Positions 34,300 through 42,649 of a stretch of 64,000 nucleotides of DNA are shown piece after piece. Within the stretch, counting starts at the first letter, position 1. Each line of letters begins with the position of its first letter. Below the pieces are notes generated by a model. That model was not told where the DNA came from. It did not search any database and saw only the letters and a list, made by a program, of their open reading frames with translations. A program made the translations under genes and the position numbers. This DNA comes from Streptococcus sp. DTU_2020_1001019_1_SI_AUS_MUR_006 (GTDB taxonomy: Bacteria; Bacillota; Bacilli; Lactobacillales; Streptococcaceae): positions 1,943,501 through 2,007,500 of the forward strand of contig NZ_CP135436.1 in the NCBI RefSeq assembly GCF_032340315.1. The letters are read 5' to 3'.

Positions 34300-35160
34300 G
34301 AATACGTCGATACGTTCTTCAACTGATGCTTGGATAGCTTTTACACCGTCAGCCAAGAATTTACGTGGGTCGAAGAGTTTTTTCTTGTCGTATTCTGCCT
34401 CGTTTGCTTCGTAGTCACGAGCAAATTTACGAGTTGCGTTAGCGAATGCGATTTGGCATTCAGTATTAACGTTAACTTTAGCAACACCAAGTTTGATAGC
34501 TGCTTGGATTTGGTCATCAGGAATACCTGATCCACCGTGCAATACGATTGGGAATCCTGGTACAGCTTCAGTCAATTTTTGCAAGTGGTCAAGGTGAAGA
34601 CCTTTCCAGTTTGCAGGGTAAGGACCGTGGATGTTACCGATACCAGCTGCCAAGAAGTCGATACCAGTTGCAACCATTGCTTTAGCGTCTTCGATTGGAG
34701 CCAATTCGCCATCACCGATGATTCCGTCTTCTTCACCACCGATAGTTCCAACTTCAGCTTCTACTGATACACCATTTGCATGAGCAAATTCTACAACTTT
34801 ACGAGCTTTTTCAAGGTTTTCTTCAACTGGAAGGTGTGAACCGTCAAACATTACTGAAGTATAACCAACTTGAATACACTCAAGTGCATCTTCGTAGTGA
34901 CCGTGGTCAAGGTGGATAGCTACTGGTACAGTGATACCCATTGATTCAACAAGGTTAGCGATCAAGTTGCGAGCAACTTTATAACCACCCATGTATTTAG
35001 CAGCACCCATTGAAGTTTGGATCAAAACTGGAGCTTTTTTAGCTTCTGCTGCGCGCAAGATGGCTTGAGTCCACTCAAGGTTGTTTGTGTTAAATCCACC
35101 AACTGCATAACCGTTGTCACGAGCTGCTTGGACAAATTTTTCTGCTGAAACGATTGCCAT
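34279..35160 (-). CDS. fba: Class II fructose-1,6-bisphosphate aldolase
   Basis: 293 aa from the ATG at 35160 behind AGGAGG. It cleaves fructose-1,6-bisphosphate to DHAP and GAP in glycolysis. Zinc ligands are visible in AIHLDHGHYEDALE, EVGTIGGEEDG (Glu), GNIHGPYP (His) and VLHGGSGIPDDQI (His), and catalytic Asp in HLDHG. The gene is intact although its 3' end coincides with the proposed attachment site. Codon use is that of a highly expressed gene. Confidence 0.98.
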   Translation of the reverse strand: MAIVSAEKFVQAARDNGYAVGGFNTNNLEWTQAILRAAEAKKAPVLIQTSMGAAKYMGGYKVARNLIANLVESMGITVPVAIHLDHGHYEDALECIQVGYTSVMFDGSHLPVEENLEKARKVVEFAHANGVSVEAEVGTIGGEEDGIIGDGELAPIEDAKAMVATGIDFLAAGIGNIHGPYPANWKGLHLDHLQKLTEAVPGFPIVLHGGSGIPDDQIQAAIKLGVAKVNVNTECQIAFANATRKFARDYEANEAEYDKKKLFDPRKFLADGVKAIQASVEERIDVFGSEGKA

Positions 35161-35304
35161 TTTATCAGGCCTCCTGTATATTTTTATGGGACATCCCATT
35201 TACATTGTTCATTTTATCACTTTTTAGCAAAAAAAGCTAGTTTTTCCCGTAGTTTCGATTGAATTTCTTCTATTTTTAGATATGTAAACCTTTTCCCACT
35301 TGGT

Positions 35305-36627
35305 CTAATCCTTGTTCTGAGGCAGGTTCATGTAAAATGCCAAGTGGTCGTTATATCTTTCGAAACGATAGTCGATTTCTTCATTTTCTAATAAACTTTT
35401 AACTACGAAGAGTCCCAATCCAGCTCCCTTACTTTGTCGATTAGAAGCCGTGAAGGACTGTTCAAATTTATCCTGCTCCTCAGGTGTACAGGCGTTCTCA
35501 ATAAACATCCAACCATTCTTTTCACCAATTTTTAAATAACCACCTTGAACAGAGTGTTTCACAGCATTACTGATAAGATTTGAAAGAATCAGCTTGAGTA
35601 CTGAAGGATTTAGATAAACGTGCTGATCAGTTAGCTGGTTCTCTACTGAGATTTTTCTCTCCTTGGCTAACAAGTCATAGTCCTTCAATAGAAGATTGGT
35701 CATATCAAGAAGGTTGATTTCTTCCTTCTTATCTCGCAATTCTTGCACTGAAGAAAGAGATAAGATTTGCTGGACATGGTGAGTCAAATCATCCACGATA
35801 CCCAAAGAAACTCCCAGATAATGGTCCCGATCTTTATAGCGTCCAATATTGGCTTTCATATTCTCCAGAAGAATCTTTAGACTAGCTAGAGGTGTTTTCA
35901 GTTCGTGGGAAGCACCTCGCAAAAACTCAACCTTCATCTTTTCCAGCTGGAGGATGGCCTCGTTCTTTTCATGCAAGTCTGCAATGACCGTCAAGAGATG
36001 CTGATAAAGGCTATTGATTTGTTCTTTGAGATCGCCAATTTCATCCTTAGAATCCACGCGCAACCTCACTTCTGCATCCAAATCCATCATCCGTCGAGTC
36101 ACTCGTTTGATTTCCAAAATAGGAGCAACAATGGTTCTAGCATAGATAAAGGCGATGAGGAGCGAAATGATGAAAGACGCTAATAAAGTATAAGGCAGAA
36201 ATTGAAGACTGATGTCTTCTGCTTCTTTCTGCAAATCCATAGAAGCTAAAAACTGTAAGGTCATGGTCTGACCATCCTTAGTTTGAACTTCTCTTTCCTC
36301 AATTACCAAGGAAGCCGTCTGTCGTTGTTTATCAATGGGAAGATTATCATTGACTTCCAACTTATCCTGAGTCATCTCTCCCTTAACAGCTCCCTTAATA
36401 TCACTGCTTTTTGAATAAAGTTCAAGGACTTCCTGAATAGCTTGACTGTCCTTTCCTTGGAGGGACTGGGCAATTTCTGTAGCCTTGAGCCCTATGCTCT
36501 CCTGACGGTGACTGAGATAGGTTGATGGAAAGAGGAAATAGATGGCCAAATGCAAACAAATGACCAAGGTAGAAAATACCGAGAAGGTATAGAGAAAAAT
36601 TTTTTTAAATAAACCTGAACGTCTCAT
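35305..36627 (-). CDS. vncS: Sensor histidine kinase VncS
   Basis: 440 aa. TM1 (about 8-34), an extracellular sensor of about 100 residues, TM2 (about 144-165), and a HAMP linker (about 165-218). The H-box LRGASHELKTPLASLK has phospho-acceptor His241, and the N/G1/G2 ATP-binding region includes LILSNLISNAVKHS and KGAGLGLFVVKSLL. It pairs with VncR, overlapping it by 4 bp. In pneumococcus VncRS sits beside the Vex ABC system, as here. Confidence 0.95.
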   Translation of the reverse strand: MRRSGLFKKIFLYTFSVFSTLVICLHLAIYFLFPSTYLSHRQESIGLKATEIAQSLQGKDSQAIQEVLELYSKSSDIKGAVKGEMTQDKLEVNDNLPIDKQRQTASLVIEEREVQTKDGQTMTLQFLASMDLQKEAEDISLQFLPYTLLASFIISLLIAFIYARTIVAPILEIKRVTRRMMDLDAEVRLRVDSKDEIGDLKEQINSLYQHLLTVIADLHEKNEAILQLEKMKVEFLRGASHELKTPLASLKILLENMKANIGRYKDRDHYLGVSLGIVDDLTHHVQQILSLSSVQELRDKKEEINLLDMTNLLLKDYDLLAKERKISVENQLTDQHVYLNPSVLKLILSNLISNAVKHSVQGGYLKIGEKNGWMFIENACTPEEQDKFEQSFTASNRQSKGAGLGLFVVKSLLENEEIDYRFERYNDHLAFYMNLPQNKD

Positions 36628-37280
36628 TTTCTCTCCAATTTATAACCAACATTGCGCACGGTAAGAATACAGTCTAAATCCAATTTTTTCCGTAGTTCCT
36701 TGATATAGACATCGATCACTCTGTCAAAAGGAACCTCATCTGTCATCTTCCATACAGCATCGATAATCTGCGACCGTGTTAAGGCTCGACCTTCATTTTT
36801 TACCAGATAATCTAAAATTTCCAGCTCTTTTGCATTTACTGCAACTTCTTGACCAGCCACTTTGGCACTATAGCTGTCAAAGTCTACCTGGGTGTCTCTA
36901 TAGGTAAAAATACGACCAGTATCATAATAACGTTTAAAGATGGCATCCACTCGTACTTTTAACAACGATAGAGAAAAAGGCTTTTCCAAATAACCATCTG
37001 CTAATGCAGCAAAGGCACTCATCTTATATTCTTCGTCCTGAAAGGCTGTCAACATCAAGACCGGAACTTGGCTGCTTTTACGGATTTCTGACAAAACCTC
37101 TAAACCATTGAGTTTCGGCATTTGAATGTCCAAGAGAATCAAGGCAACTTGGTGATTCGAAAATTGTTCTAAGGCCTCAAGGCCATCTGCTGCCTGAATG
37201 GTTTCATAGCCGCAATCCGTCAAATAGTCACTAATCCCCTCGCGGATCATGTCTTCATCTTCTACAATTAGAATTTTCAT
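36624..37280 (-). CDS. vncR: Response regulator VncR (OmpR/PhoB type)
   Basis: 218 aa. Receiver domain with phospho-acceptor Asp51 in ALILLDIQMPKLNG and switch Lys in YLEKPFSL. The C-terminal winged helix covers about 125-216, ending LDCILTVRNVGYKLERK. It is first in the vncR-vncS pair, with AAGGA ribosome binding site. Genes controlled are not evident from this sequence; the vex genes upstream are separated by a terminator. Confidence 0.95.
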   Translation of the reverse strand: MKILIVEDEDMIREGISDYLTDCGYETIQAADGLEALEQFSNHQVALILLDIQMPKLNGLEVLSEIRKSSQVPVLMLTAFQDEEYKMSAFAALADGYLEKPFSLSLLKVRVDAIFKRYYDTGRIFTYRDTQVDFDSYSAKVAGQEVAVNAKELEILDYLVKNEGRALTRSQIIDAVWKMTDEVPFDRVIDVYIKELRKKLDLDCILTVRNVGYKLERK

Positions 37281-37296
37281 ATAAATCCTTTTCTAT

Positions 37297-37343
37297 CAAA
37301 AATGCTACCTATATTATATCTCATTTGACTGAGAATAGGTAGC
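37297..37343 (-). terminator. Terminator of the vex operon
   Basis: GCTACCTAT (37304-37312) / ATAGGTAGC (37335-37343) with a long loop, and a T run on the minus strand. A TATAAT on the minus strand in the loop could be the vncR -10. Confidence 0.7.
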
Positions 37344-37350
37344 AGGTTTT

Positions 37351-38730
37351 TTATTCACTATCCAACAAGAGTTCTTTTGGTTGTTTAAAGAGGAGATTGC
37401 TTGAAGCAAGTGCCATAACTAGTACCACTAGAACTAAGCCAAGTACAAAGATGATGGCAAAGTCAGAAGGTTGAATGGAAATATCCAGACTTGAAAGTGT
37501 CTTGCTAAAGCCGTCGACTTCTGCACCACCACCAAGATTAGAGGCTTGGGCTGCCTTACTTGCCTGTTTAGCCACATCTGATGTGACATTTGCAAGAACT
37601 GTATTTCCAATAGTACGAGCAGTATAGTTGGCTAGGAAATAAGCTGAAATTAGTGCTGGAATTGCAATCATAACTGCTTCTGTGATAAATTGTCCTAGAA
37701 TACTTGCTTGTTTTAGACCAATTGAAAGGAGAATTCCAACCTCTTTACGACGGGCGTTAATCCATAGTGTCAGTAAGAGAGCAAGTAGAAGAACAGAGAA
37801 GCTCAAGCTACCCCAGAAGAGAAGATTAGCCATCTTGTACATGCCTGAGATAGATTGTTCGAGGGCAGGATAGTTAGATGAACTCTTAATCAAGCTATAC
37901 ATCTTCCAGTTGATACCGTTGATCGACCCTAGTTCTTGCATAACAGTATCTAGGTTCTTATCTCCAGCTACAAAGAAGGTAGCATCTCCATAAATAGCTG
38001 TATCTTCTGTATAACCATAGAGTTGGGCTGCTGTGTGAATATCTGTGATAGCTGTATTCTCATAAAGTTCTTGTGAGTAGGTTACAGCAGATTTGTTGTG
38101 TCCATCAAAAAGTCCTTTGATCGTTACTTCTACTGTTTCCTTGGCACCTTTTTCATTATCTGCATCGTAGATATTGGAGTTCAGTTTGACCTTGTCGCCA
38201 ACTTTCCAGCCATGTTTAGCAGCCAAGTCTTTGTGCATGAGAATCTGGTATCTGTCATCGTTTGTTAAATGCTCACCTTCGACCAGTTTGTAAGAGCCTG
38301 ACACAAACTTGTCTTCTTTAGCCGAATCATTAACTCCTGTTATCATCAAGCTACTTCCAAAACGTTGAGCACGATCTGCAGTTAGATTTTTCTTGGTTTC
38401 AGGCGTTTCAATAAGTTCATAGCCTGTCAAATCACCGATAGCATTAATCCGTTTGATGTAGGATTCAATGGCCTTGTTCTCGGTAATTTTTTTGATATCT
38501 TCACCCTTGATATTCCCAGCACCACGTGGAGTTCCTTGATTGACCCTACGGTTGATTTGCATGGAGAAACTATTGGTGATATTTTTAAAGGTTTCTTGAG
38601 AAGCCTTGGCTGTCGCACCCTTGATAGATAAGCCGACCAAACTCAAACTAGCCATCAAGAGAATGATAAGAAAGATCACAAGCGACTTAAAAAATTTTCT
38701 TGTGACATAGGCAAATGCGTTGTGTAACAT
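37351..38730 (-). CDS. vex3: ABC transporter permease Vex3 (MacB/FtsX fold)
   Basis: 459 aa. One N-terminal TM (about 13-35), a large extracellular domain of about 250 residues, then three C-terminal TMs. FtsX-like block: LLTLWINARRKEVGILLSIGLKQASILGQF. It forms the membrane part together with Vex1, energised by Vex2. In pneumococcus the locus was once linked to vancomycin tolerance and to a secreted peptide; both links are debated. Confidence 0.94.
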   Translation of the reverse strand: MLHNAFAYVTRKFFKSLVIFLIILLMASLSLVGLSIKGATAKASQETFKNITNSFSMQINRRVNQGTPRGAGNIKGEDIKKITENKAIESYIKRINAIGDLTGYELIETPETKKNLTADRAQRFGSSLMITGVNDSAKEDKFVSGSYKLVEGEHLTNDDRYQILMHKDLAAKHGWKVGDKVKLNSNIYDADNEKGAKETVEVTIKGLFDGHNKSAVTYSQELYENTAITDIHTAAQLYGYTEDTAIYGDATFFVAGDKNLDTVMQELGSINGINWKMYSLIKSSSNYPALEQSISGMYKMANLLFWGSLSFSVLLLALLLTLWINARRKEVGILLSIGLKQASILGQFITEAVMIAIPALISAYFLANYTARTIGNTVLANVTSDVAKQASKAAQASNLGGGAEVDGFSKTLSSLDISIQPSDFAIIFVLGLVLVVLVMALASSNLLFKQPKELLLDSE

Positions 38731-38777
38731 AAGATTCCTTTCTAGATTTACTTCCGTTTTTAATATGTTTAAAAGTT

Positions 38778-39425
38778 TTAGTTACTGTTTGTTCTTATTT
38801 CAGTCAGTTTCTTATCCTTCAATTCAAGTGTAATATCTGATGCTTGTGCCACTTCCTTACTGTGGGTTACAACGATCACACACTTGCCTGTTTTCTCAGC
38901 GAGAGATTTGAGCAAATCGATGATATCTCCAGCAGTCTTAGGATCCAAGTTCCCTGTTGGTTCATCTGCTAAAATCACTGGTGCTTCCGATACAAGACTA
39001 CGAGCAATGGCAACCCGTTGTTGCTGCCCACCTGATAATTGGAGAACATTCCGCTTGATTTGACTTTCATCTAAACCAAGTTCAAGAAGAGTCTCCTTAC
39101 TGGCCTTTTTATTAACCAAGCGGATATTTTCTAATGGAGAAAGATAATCAATGAGGTTATAGTTTTGAAAAACTAGCGAGATATGGTGCATGCGATGATA
39201 AGAATATTCTTGTTCACGAATATCCTTGCCTTCGAATAGGATAGCTCCTTCGACTGGGCTATCAAGTCCTGCTAAGAGAGACAAGAGTGTTGACTTCCCA
39301 GCTCCTGATTCTCCGATAATACTATAAAACTTGCCTGGTTCAAAATCGTAATTGATTTTATATAATACAGCTTCTGCAGTGTTCTTGTAACGATAAGTAA
39401 GATCTTGTAATTGTAGTAAAGTCAT
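38778..39425 (-). CDS. vex2: ABC transporter ATP-binding protein Vex2
   Basis: 215 aa from the ATG at 39425, which follows AAAGGAGAAATC; the longer in-frame extension overlaps vex1 and has no ribosome binding site. Walker [14 protein letters not shown], signature [17 protein letters not shown] and Walker [13 protein letters not shown] are all intact (LolD/MacB-type ATPase). It lies between the two permease genes. Confidence 0.96.
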   Translation of the reverse strand: MTLLQLQDLTYRYKNTAEAVLYKINYDFEPGKFYSIIGESGAGKSTLLSLLAGLDSPVEGAILFEGKDIREQEYSYHRMHHISLVFQNYNLIDYLSPLENIRLVNKKASKETLLELGLDESQIKRNVLQLSGGQQQRVAIARSLVSEAPVILADEPTGNLDPKTAGDIIDLLKSLAEKTGKCVIVVTHSKEVAQASDITLELKDKKLTEIRTNSN

Positions 39426-39438
39426 GATTTCTCCTTTA

Positions 39439-40716
39439 TTAACTGATGGATGATAAAATTTCTTTCGGTGATTTTCTAAATAAAAATAGGAAACAAAGTG
39501 CAACTGACAAGCAGCTGATGATAAGTAGGAAGATATAAGATTCTCCAAATGATAGAAGACTTGTTGAAAGGTTCGTTGCTTTTGCTAGCGTATCTTGTAG
39601 TGCAGCTTGGTCACCACTTGCTAGTACAGTCTTCAAGAGATAGGAAGTAATGGCATTCCCAGCCACAAATGCCGGCAGAATAGATGCCAATGAAACTATG
39701 ATGACTTCCAGGCAGAATTGGCTAAAGATTGCTCCTTTTCCCTTACCTAGTGCCAATAAAATACCAACCTCGTAGACTCGCTCTCGTAACCAAAGTGACA
39801 AGACCAAGATCAGCGCTCCTACACCAGCAATCATAATGCCATAGAGGAAAATCTGTAGGAAGGTTTGGAAGGTCGAAACTGAATCCTTGATTTGTTCAAA
39901 AGCCTTATTTTCCTTTTCGACTTGATAACCTTTAGTTTCTAGGGATAACTTTTCAACCTCTTGGATGATACTATCCATATCTTTTGGATTTTCTAGATAG
40001 AAACGAGCGGCAGTAACTTGAGCTTCCTTATTTCCAAGAAGAGTTTGGCTACTTTCGTAGTCTGTATAGATCGTGTTTTCACTAAAGTCTGATGAGAGAC
40101 CGGTAAATTTCTCTTGCTTCTTACCTGAGAAAATACCTACGATTTCATAGTCTAGCCTTTGTCCACTATTTCCTTCAACTTGACCAGGATTTAAACTAAT
40201 CTTATCCCCAAGTTTTAAGTTATTCTTCTTAGCCAATTCCTCGTGGACTAAGATTTTCTGACTATCTCCTTTTTCTAAATGCCTTCCTTCTTTAAGGGTA
40301 AAGGCAGAGCTAGTAAAGGAGACATCCTTAGAGGAATCTTCTAAAGCTATCAAACTGATGAGATTTTTTTCAGCCTCTGTCAAATCATCCCTTTGAATAC
40401 TTTGTTCTCCAGTAACGACTTCTTTGTCAGTCAACTTAGCTATTGTTTCAAGCTCTGGGGAAATCTCCTCAAGACCCTTTATCTTTTTAAGGTCATCTAG
40501 TTGAGACAGTTGAAAAGTCTGATCTGCTTCTATTCTTTTAATAGAAAAAGACGTATTCAGTGAGCGATAGAGATTATTTTCTACTGTTTTGTTGGACTTC
40601 ATGAGCGTCAAACAAGCCGATATTCCAGCCAATAAGACAAATAGAATCAAGAATAATATGAGACTTCTCAGTCGTTTTCTGCTGACGTAAGCCCAAGCTC
40701 TTCGAGTGGGATTCAT
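39439..40716 (-). CDS. vex1: ABC transporter permease Vex1 (MacB/FtsX fold)
   Basis: 425 aa from the ATG at 40716, preceded by GGAGGTG. N-terminal TM with basic MNPTRRAWAYVSRKRLRS, an extracellular domain (about 40-290), then three TMs. FtsX-type block: LWLRERVYEVGILLALGKGK. It is the first gene of the vex operon; a TATAAT lies at 40747-40742 on the minus strand. Confidence 0.94.
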   Translation of the reverse strand: MNPTRRAWAYVSRKRLRSLILFLILFVLLAGISACLTLMKSNKTVENNLYRSLNTSFSIKRIEADQTFQLSQLDDLKKIKGLEEISPELETIAKLTDKEVVTGEQSIQRDDLTEAEKNLISLIALEDSSKDVSFTSSAFTLKEGRHLEKGDSQKILVHEELAKKNNLKLGDKISLNPGQVEGNSGQRLDYEIVGIFSGKKQEKFTGLSSDFSENTIYTDYESSQTLLGNKEAQVTAARFYLENPKDMDSIIQEVEKLSLETKGYQVEKENKAFEQIKDSVSTFQTFLQIFLYGIMIAGVGALILVLSLWLRERVYEVGILLALGKGKGAIFSQFCLEVIIVSLASILPAFVAGNAITSYLLKTVLASGDQAALQDTLAKATNLSTSLLSFGESYIFLLIISCLSVALCFLFLFRKSPKEILSSIS

Positions 40717-40777
40717 ATAGCACCTCCATATTTGTAAAACCATTATAATATTCAAATATGAAATGTTTATGAAATCA

Positions 40778-40801
40778 CAAAAAAGAGCAAAATCTTTGCC
40801 C
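40778..40801 (-). terminator. Second terminator downstream of tRNA-Leu
   Basis: GAGCAAA / TTTGCCC stem with a 3-nt loop and six T on the minus strand, upstream of the vex promoter. Confidence 0.65.
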
Positions 40802-40809
40802 TTGTTTAT

Positions 40810-40840
40810 ATAAAAATAAAGAGCTAGCCGAAGCTAACTC
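40810..40840 (-). terminator. Terminator of tRNA-Leu
   Basis: On the minus strand GAGTTAGC-TTCG-GCTAGCTC forms an 8-bp stem with a stable UUCG loop, then TTTATTTTT. Confidence 0.85.
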
Positions 40841-40848
40841 TTTTCCTA

Positions 40849-40934
40849 TGCGGAGAGAGGGACTTGAACCCTCACGACCTAAAGCGGTCACAGGATCCTT
40901 AGTCCTGCGCGTCTGCCAATTCCGCCATCCCCGC
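40849..40934 (-). tRNA. tRNA-Leu (anticodon AAG)
   Basis: 86-nt class II tRNA on the minus strand. Acceptor GCGGGGA with TCTCCGC (one G-U), anticodon stem CAGGA/TCCTG with loop CTAAGGA (AAG), a long variable arm GTGACCGCTTTAGGTCGT, T-loop TTCAAGT, discriminator A, no encoded CCA. A34 is probably deaminated to inosine, as described for Leu-AAG in some Firmicutes. Confidence 0.95.
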
Positions 40935-40949
40935 GTCGATTACTTTACT

Positions 40950-40978
40950 AGTATATCAACTTTCACAAACTTTGTCAA
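40950..40978 (-). promoter_or_regulatory. Promoter of tRNA-Leu
   Basis: TTGACA (40978-40973), 17-bp spacer, TATACT (40955-40950) on the minus strand. It lies directly after pncA, which has no visible terminator of its own, so read-through from pncA is possible. Confidence 0.85.
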
Positions 40979-41015
40979 CACTTTTTTCAGATTTTTTTCA
41001 TTTTTTTTGAATACA

Positions 41016-41591
41016 TTATTCTTTGATTTCAACTAGGTTTTCATCAAGGAGTTCCACTCCTAATGTATTCTTAAAATGTCCAAGTGCAAACTGATGGTTT
41101 TCAGGCCAAATGGATGCGACTGCTGGCTTGACAACTTCTATCTGATAACCCAGATTATAGGCATCGATAGCCGTATGCAATACACAGATATCTGTCAGAA
41201 CACCTGTTAAGATGACTGTATCCACGCGACGCTCTCTCAAACGAATATCTAAATCAGTGCCAGAAAAAGCCGAATAGTGACGTTTGTCCATCCAGAAAAC
41301 ACGACTATCGCCAGCATATTCCTGATAGAACTCGGCTAACTTACCATATAGATTACGCCCGCTAGTCCCAATCAGATTATGAGGGGGAAATAGTTTACTT
41401 TCTGGATGAAAGACATCATTTTCCTCATGAGCATCAATGGTAAAGAAAATATAATCTCCACGGTCAAATGCTAATCTAGTCACCTGATTGATCGCTTCTG
41501 ATATAGCTTGAGCGGGAGCTCCAGCTGTCAATTTTCCATGTTCCGCTACAAAATCTTCTGTATAGTCAATCGAAATTAAAGCCTTAGCCAT
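41016..41591 (-). CDS. pncA: Nicotinamidase / cysteine hydrolase
   Basis: 191 aa isochorismatase-fold hydrolase. The catalytic triad is Asp9 (ISIDYTEDF), Lys103 (WMDKRHYSAF) and Cys136 (LTGVLTDICVLHT). Metal ligands are Asp53 and His55 in TIDAHEEND. It deamidates nicotinamide to nicotinate, feeding PncB and NadE, both also in this window. Its start overlaps the last base of the codY stop, so the pair is co-translated. Confidence 0.92.
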   Translation of the reverse strand: MAKALISIDYTEDFVAEHGKLTAGAPAQAISEAINQVTRLAFDRGDYIFFTIDAHEENDVFHPESKLFPPHNLIGTSGRNLYGKLAEFYQEYAGDSRVFWMDKRHYSAFSGTDLDIRLRERRVDTVILTGVLTDICVLHTAIDAYNLGYQIEVVKPAVASIWPENHQFALGHFKNTLGVELLDENLVEIKE

Positions 41592-42379
41592 TAATAGTCC
41601 CTCTTTTTCACTTCTTCAAAGATGTCTGGAATCAAGACCTTAAGATAAGTTCCCTTCATCCCCAGTGAACGACTTTCAATAATTCCTGCTGATTCGAGTT
41701 TTCGAAGGGCATTGACAATCACAGAACGCGTAATACCGATACGGTCTGCAATGACTGACGCAGTTAACTGTCCTTCATTGCCATTCAATTCACTCAAAAT
41801 AGCTGACACTGCTCGTAACTCAGAGTAAGAAAGAGTGTTGACTGCCATCGTTACGGCTGTACGACGACGGATATTTTTCTCGTCTTCTTCACGTTGGAAG
41901 TTCAAAAGCTGAATACCAACCACCGTACTAGCAATCTCAACAAGAATCAAATCCTCATCTTCGAATTTCTTGTCATTTCGCCAAATAATCAAAGAACCCA
42001 AACGAATCCCAGAAACATGGATTGGAGCAATTGTTGTCAAACCTTCTGGAAAATCAGAACGACTCTCAACTGGAAAGATGCTTAATTCGTGATCTACAGT
42101 CAGATTTGCTTCTGTATCGTAAATCATGTTTGCACCTTGTACATAGTCATCCGGGAAAATCTTAGTTTGGAAGAACTGCTCTACGCGATCTGTATTGGTT
42201 TTGTAACGCATAAAATAGCCAAGGAGGCGCCCCTTGCTGTTAACAATACAAGCGTTGCAATCAATAATATCCGCTAATTGGCGTGTGATGGCATTATATG
42301 GAAGATCATCTTGTAATTTCTCCTCCGCACGCTTCAGGATAGACGTAATTTTTCTCGTTTTTTCTAATAAATGTGCCAT
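41591..42379 (-). CDS. codY: Global nutritional regulator CodY
   Basis: 262 aa, typical length. An N-terminal GAF domain (about 1-155) binds branched-chain amino acids; a linker helix follows; the C-terminal winged HTH (about 180-255) contains [20 protein letters not shown]. In streptococci CodY represses amino acid uptake and peptidase genes, several of which are in this window. A near-consensus CodY box sits at the -35 of its own promoter. pncA follows as second gene. Confidence 0.97.
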   Translation of the reverse strand: MAHLLEKTRKITSILKRAEEKLQDDLPYNAITRQLADIIDCNACIVNSKGRLLGYFMRYKTNTDRVEQFFQTKIFPDDYVQGANMIYDTEANLTVDHELSIFPVESRSDFPEGLTTIAPIHVSGIRLGSLIIWRNDKKFEDEDLILVEIASTVVGIQLLNFQREEDEKNIRRRTAVTMAVNTLSYSELRAVSAILSELNGNEGQLTASVIADRIGITRSVIVNALRKLESAGIIESRSLGMKGTYLKVLIPDIFEEVKKRDY

Positions 42380-42405
42380 TTTTCACCTCGTATTTAATCG
42401 CTTCC

Positions 42406-42450
42406 ATTATACCATAAATTGATCATTATTTCAATAATTATCTGAAAATT
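42406..42450 (-). promoter_or_regulatory. codY promoter with adjacent CodY box
   Basis: TTGAAA (42434-42429), 17-bp spacer, TATAAT (42411-42406). Directly upstream, 42436-42450 on the minus strand reads AATTTTCAGATAATT, one mismatch from the known CodY motif AATTTTCWGAAAATT. This points to autoregulation. Confidence 0.82.
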
Positions 42451-42510
42451 GTTTATTGAATTGCAATTCTCTTACATTTGCAATTTTTTATATTTTTTTC
42501 AATTTTCTTG

Positions 42511-42539
42511 TTGACAGGTCCCTCGTTTTTTGATAATAT
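42511..42539 (+). promoter_or_regulatory. Plus-strand promoter in the codY-cshA gap
   Basis: TTGACA (42511-42516), exactly 17 bp, TAATAT (42534-42539). It points toward the hairpin terminator at 42617-42648, with no protein gene in between, so it could drive a roughly 100-nt RNA. Confidence 0.6.
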
Positions 42540-42616
42540 AATATTACAAGATAACAAATATATAGATATCACTTCTAGTATTGATTTTTACGTAACTCTC
42601 GGTCTCCTTATATATA

Positions 42617-42648
42617 AAAGCGATCCACCACAGTGAACCGCTTTTTTT
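42617..42648. terminator. Terminator after cshA, also functional on the plus strand
   Basis: Hairpin AGCGATCCAC-CACA-GTGAACCGCT with two mismatches. Seven T follow on the plus strand, and TTTTATATATA follows on the minus strand. Confidence 0.7.
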
Positions 42649-42649
42649 A

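Noticed and set aside
35305..40716. Vancomycin resistance operon
   Set aside because: The vnc/vex locus is a normal chromosomal system in the Mitis group; no vanA/vanB-type ligase is present.
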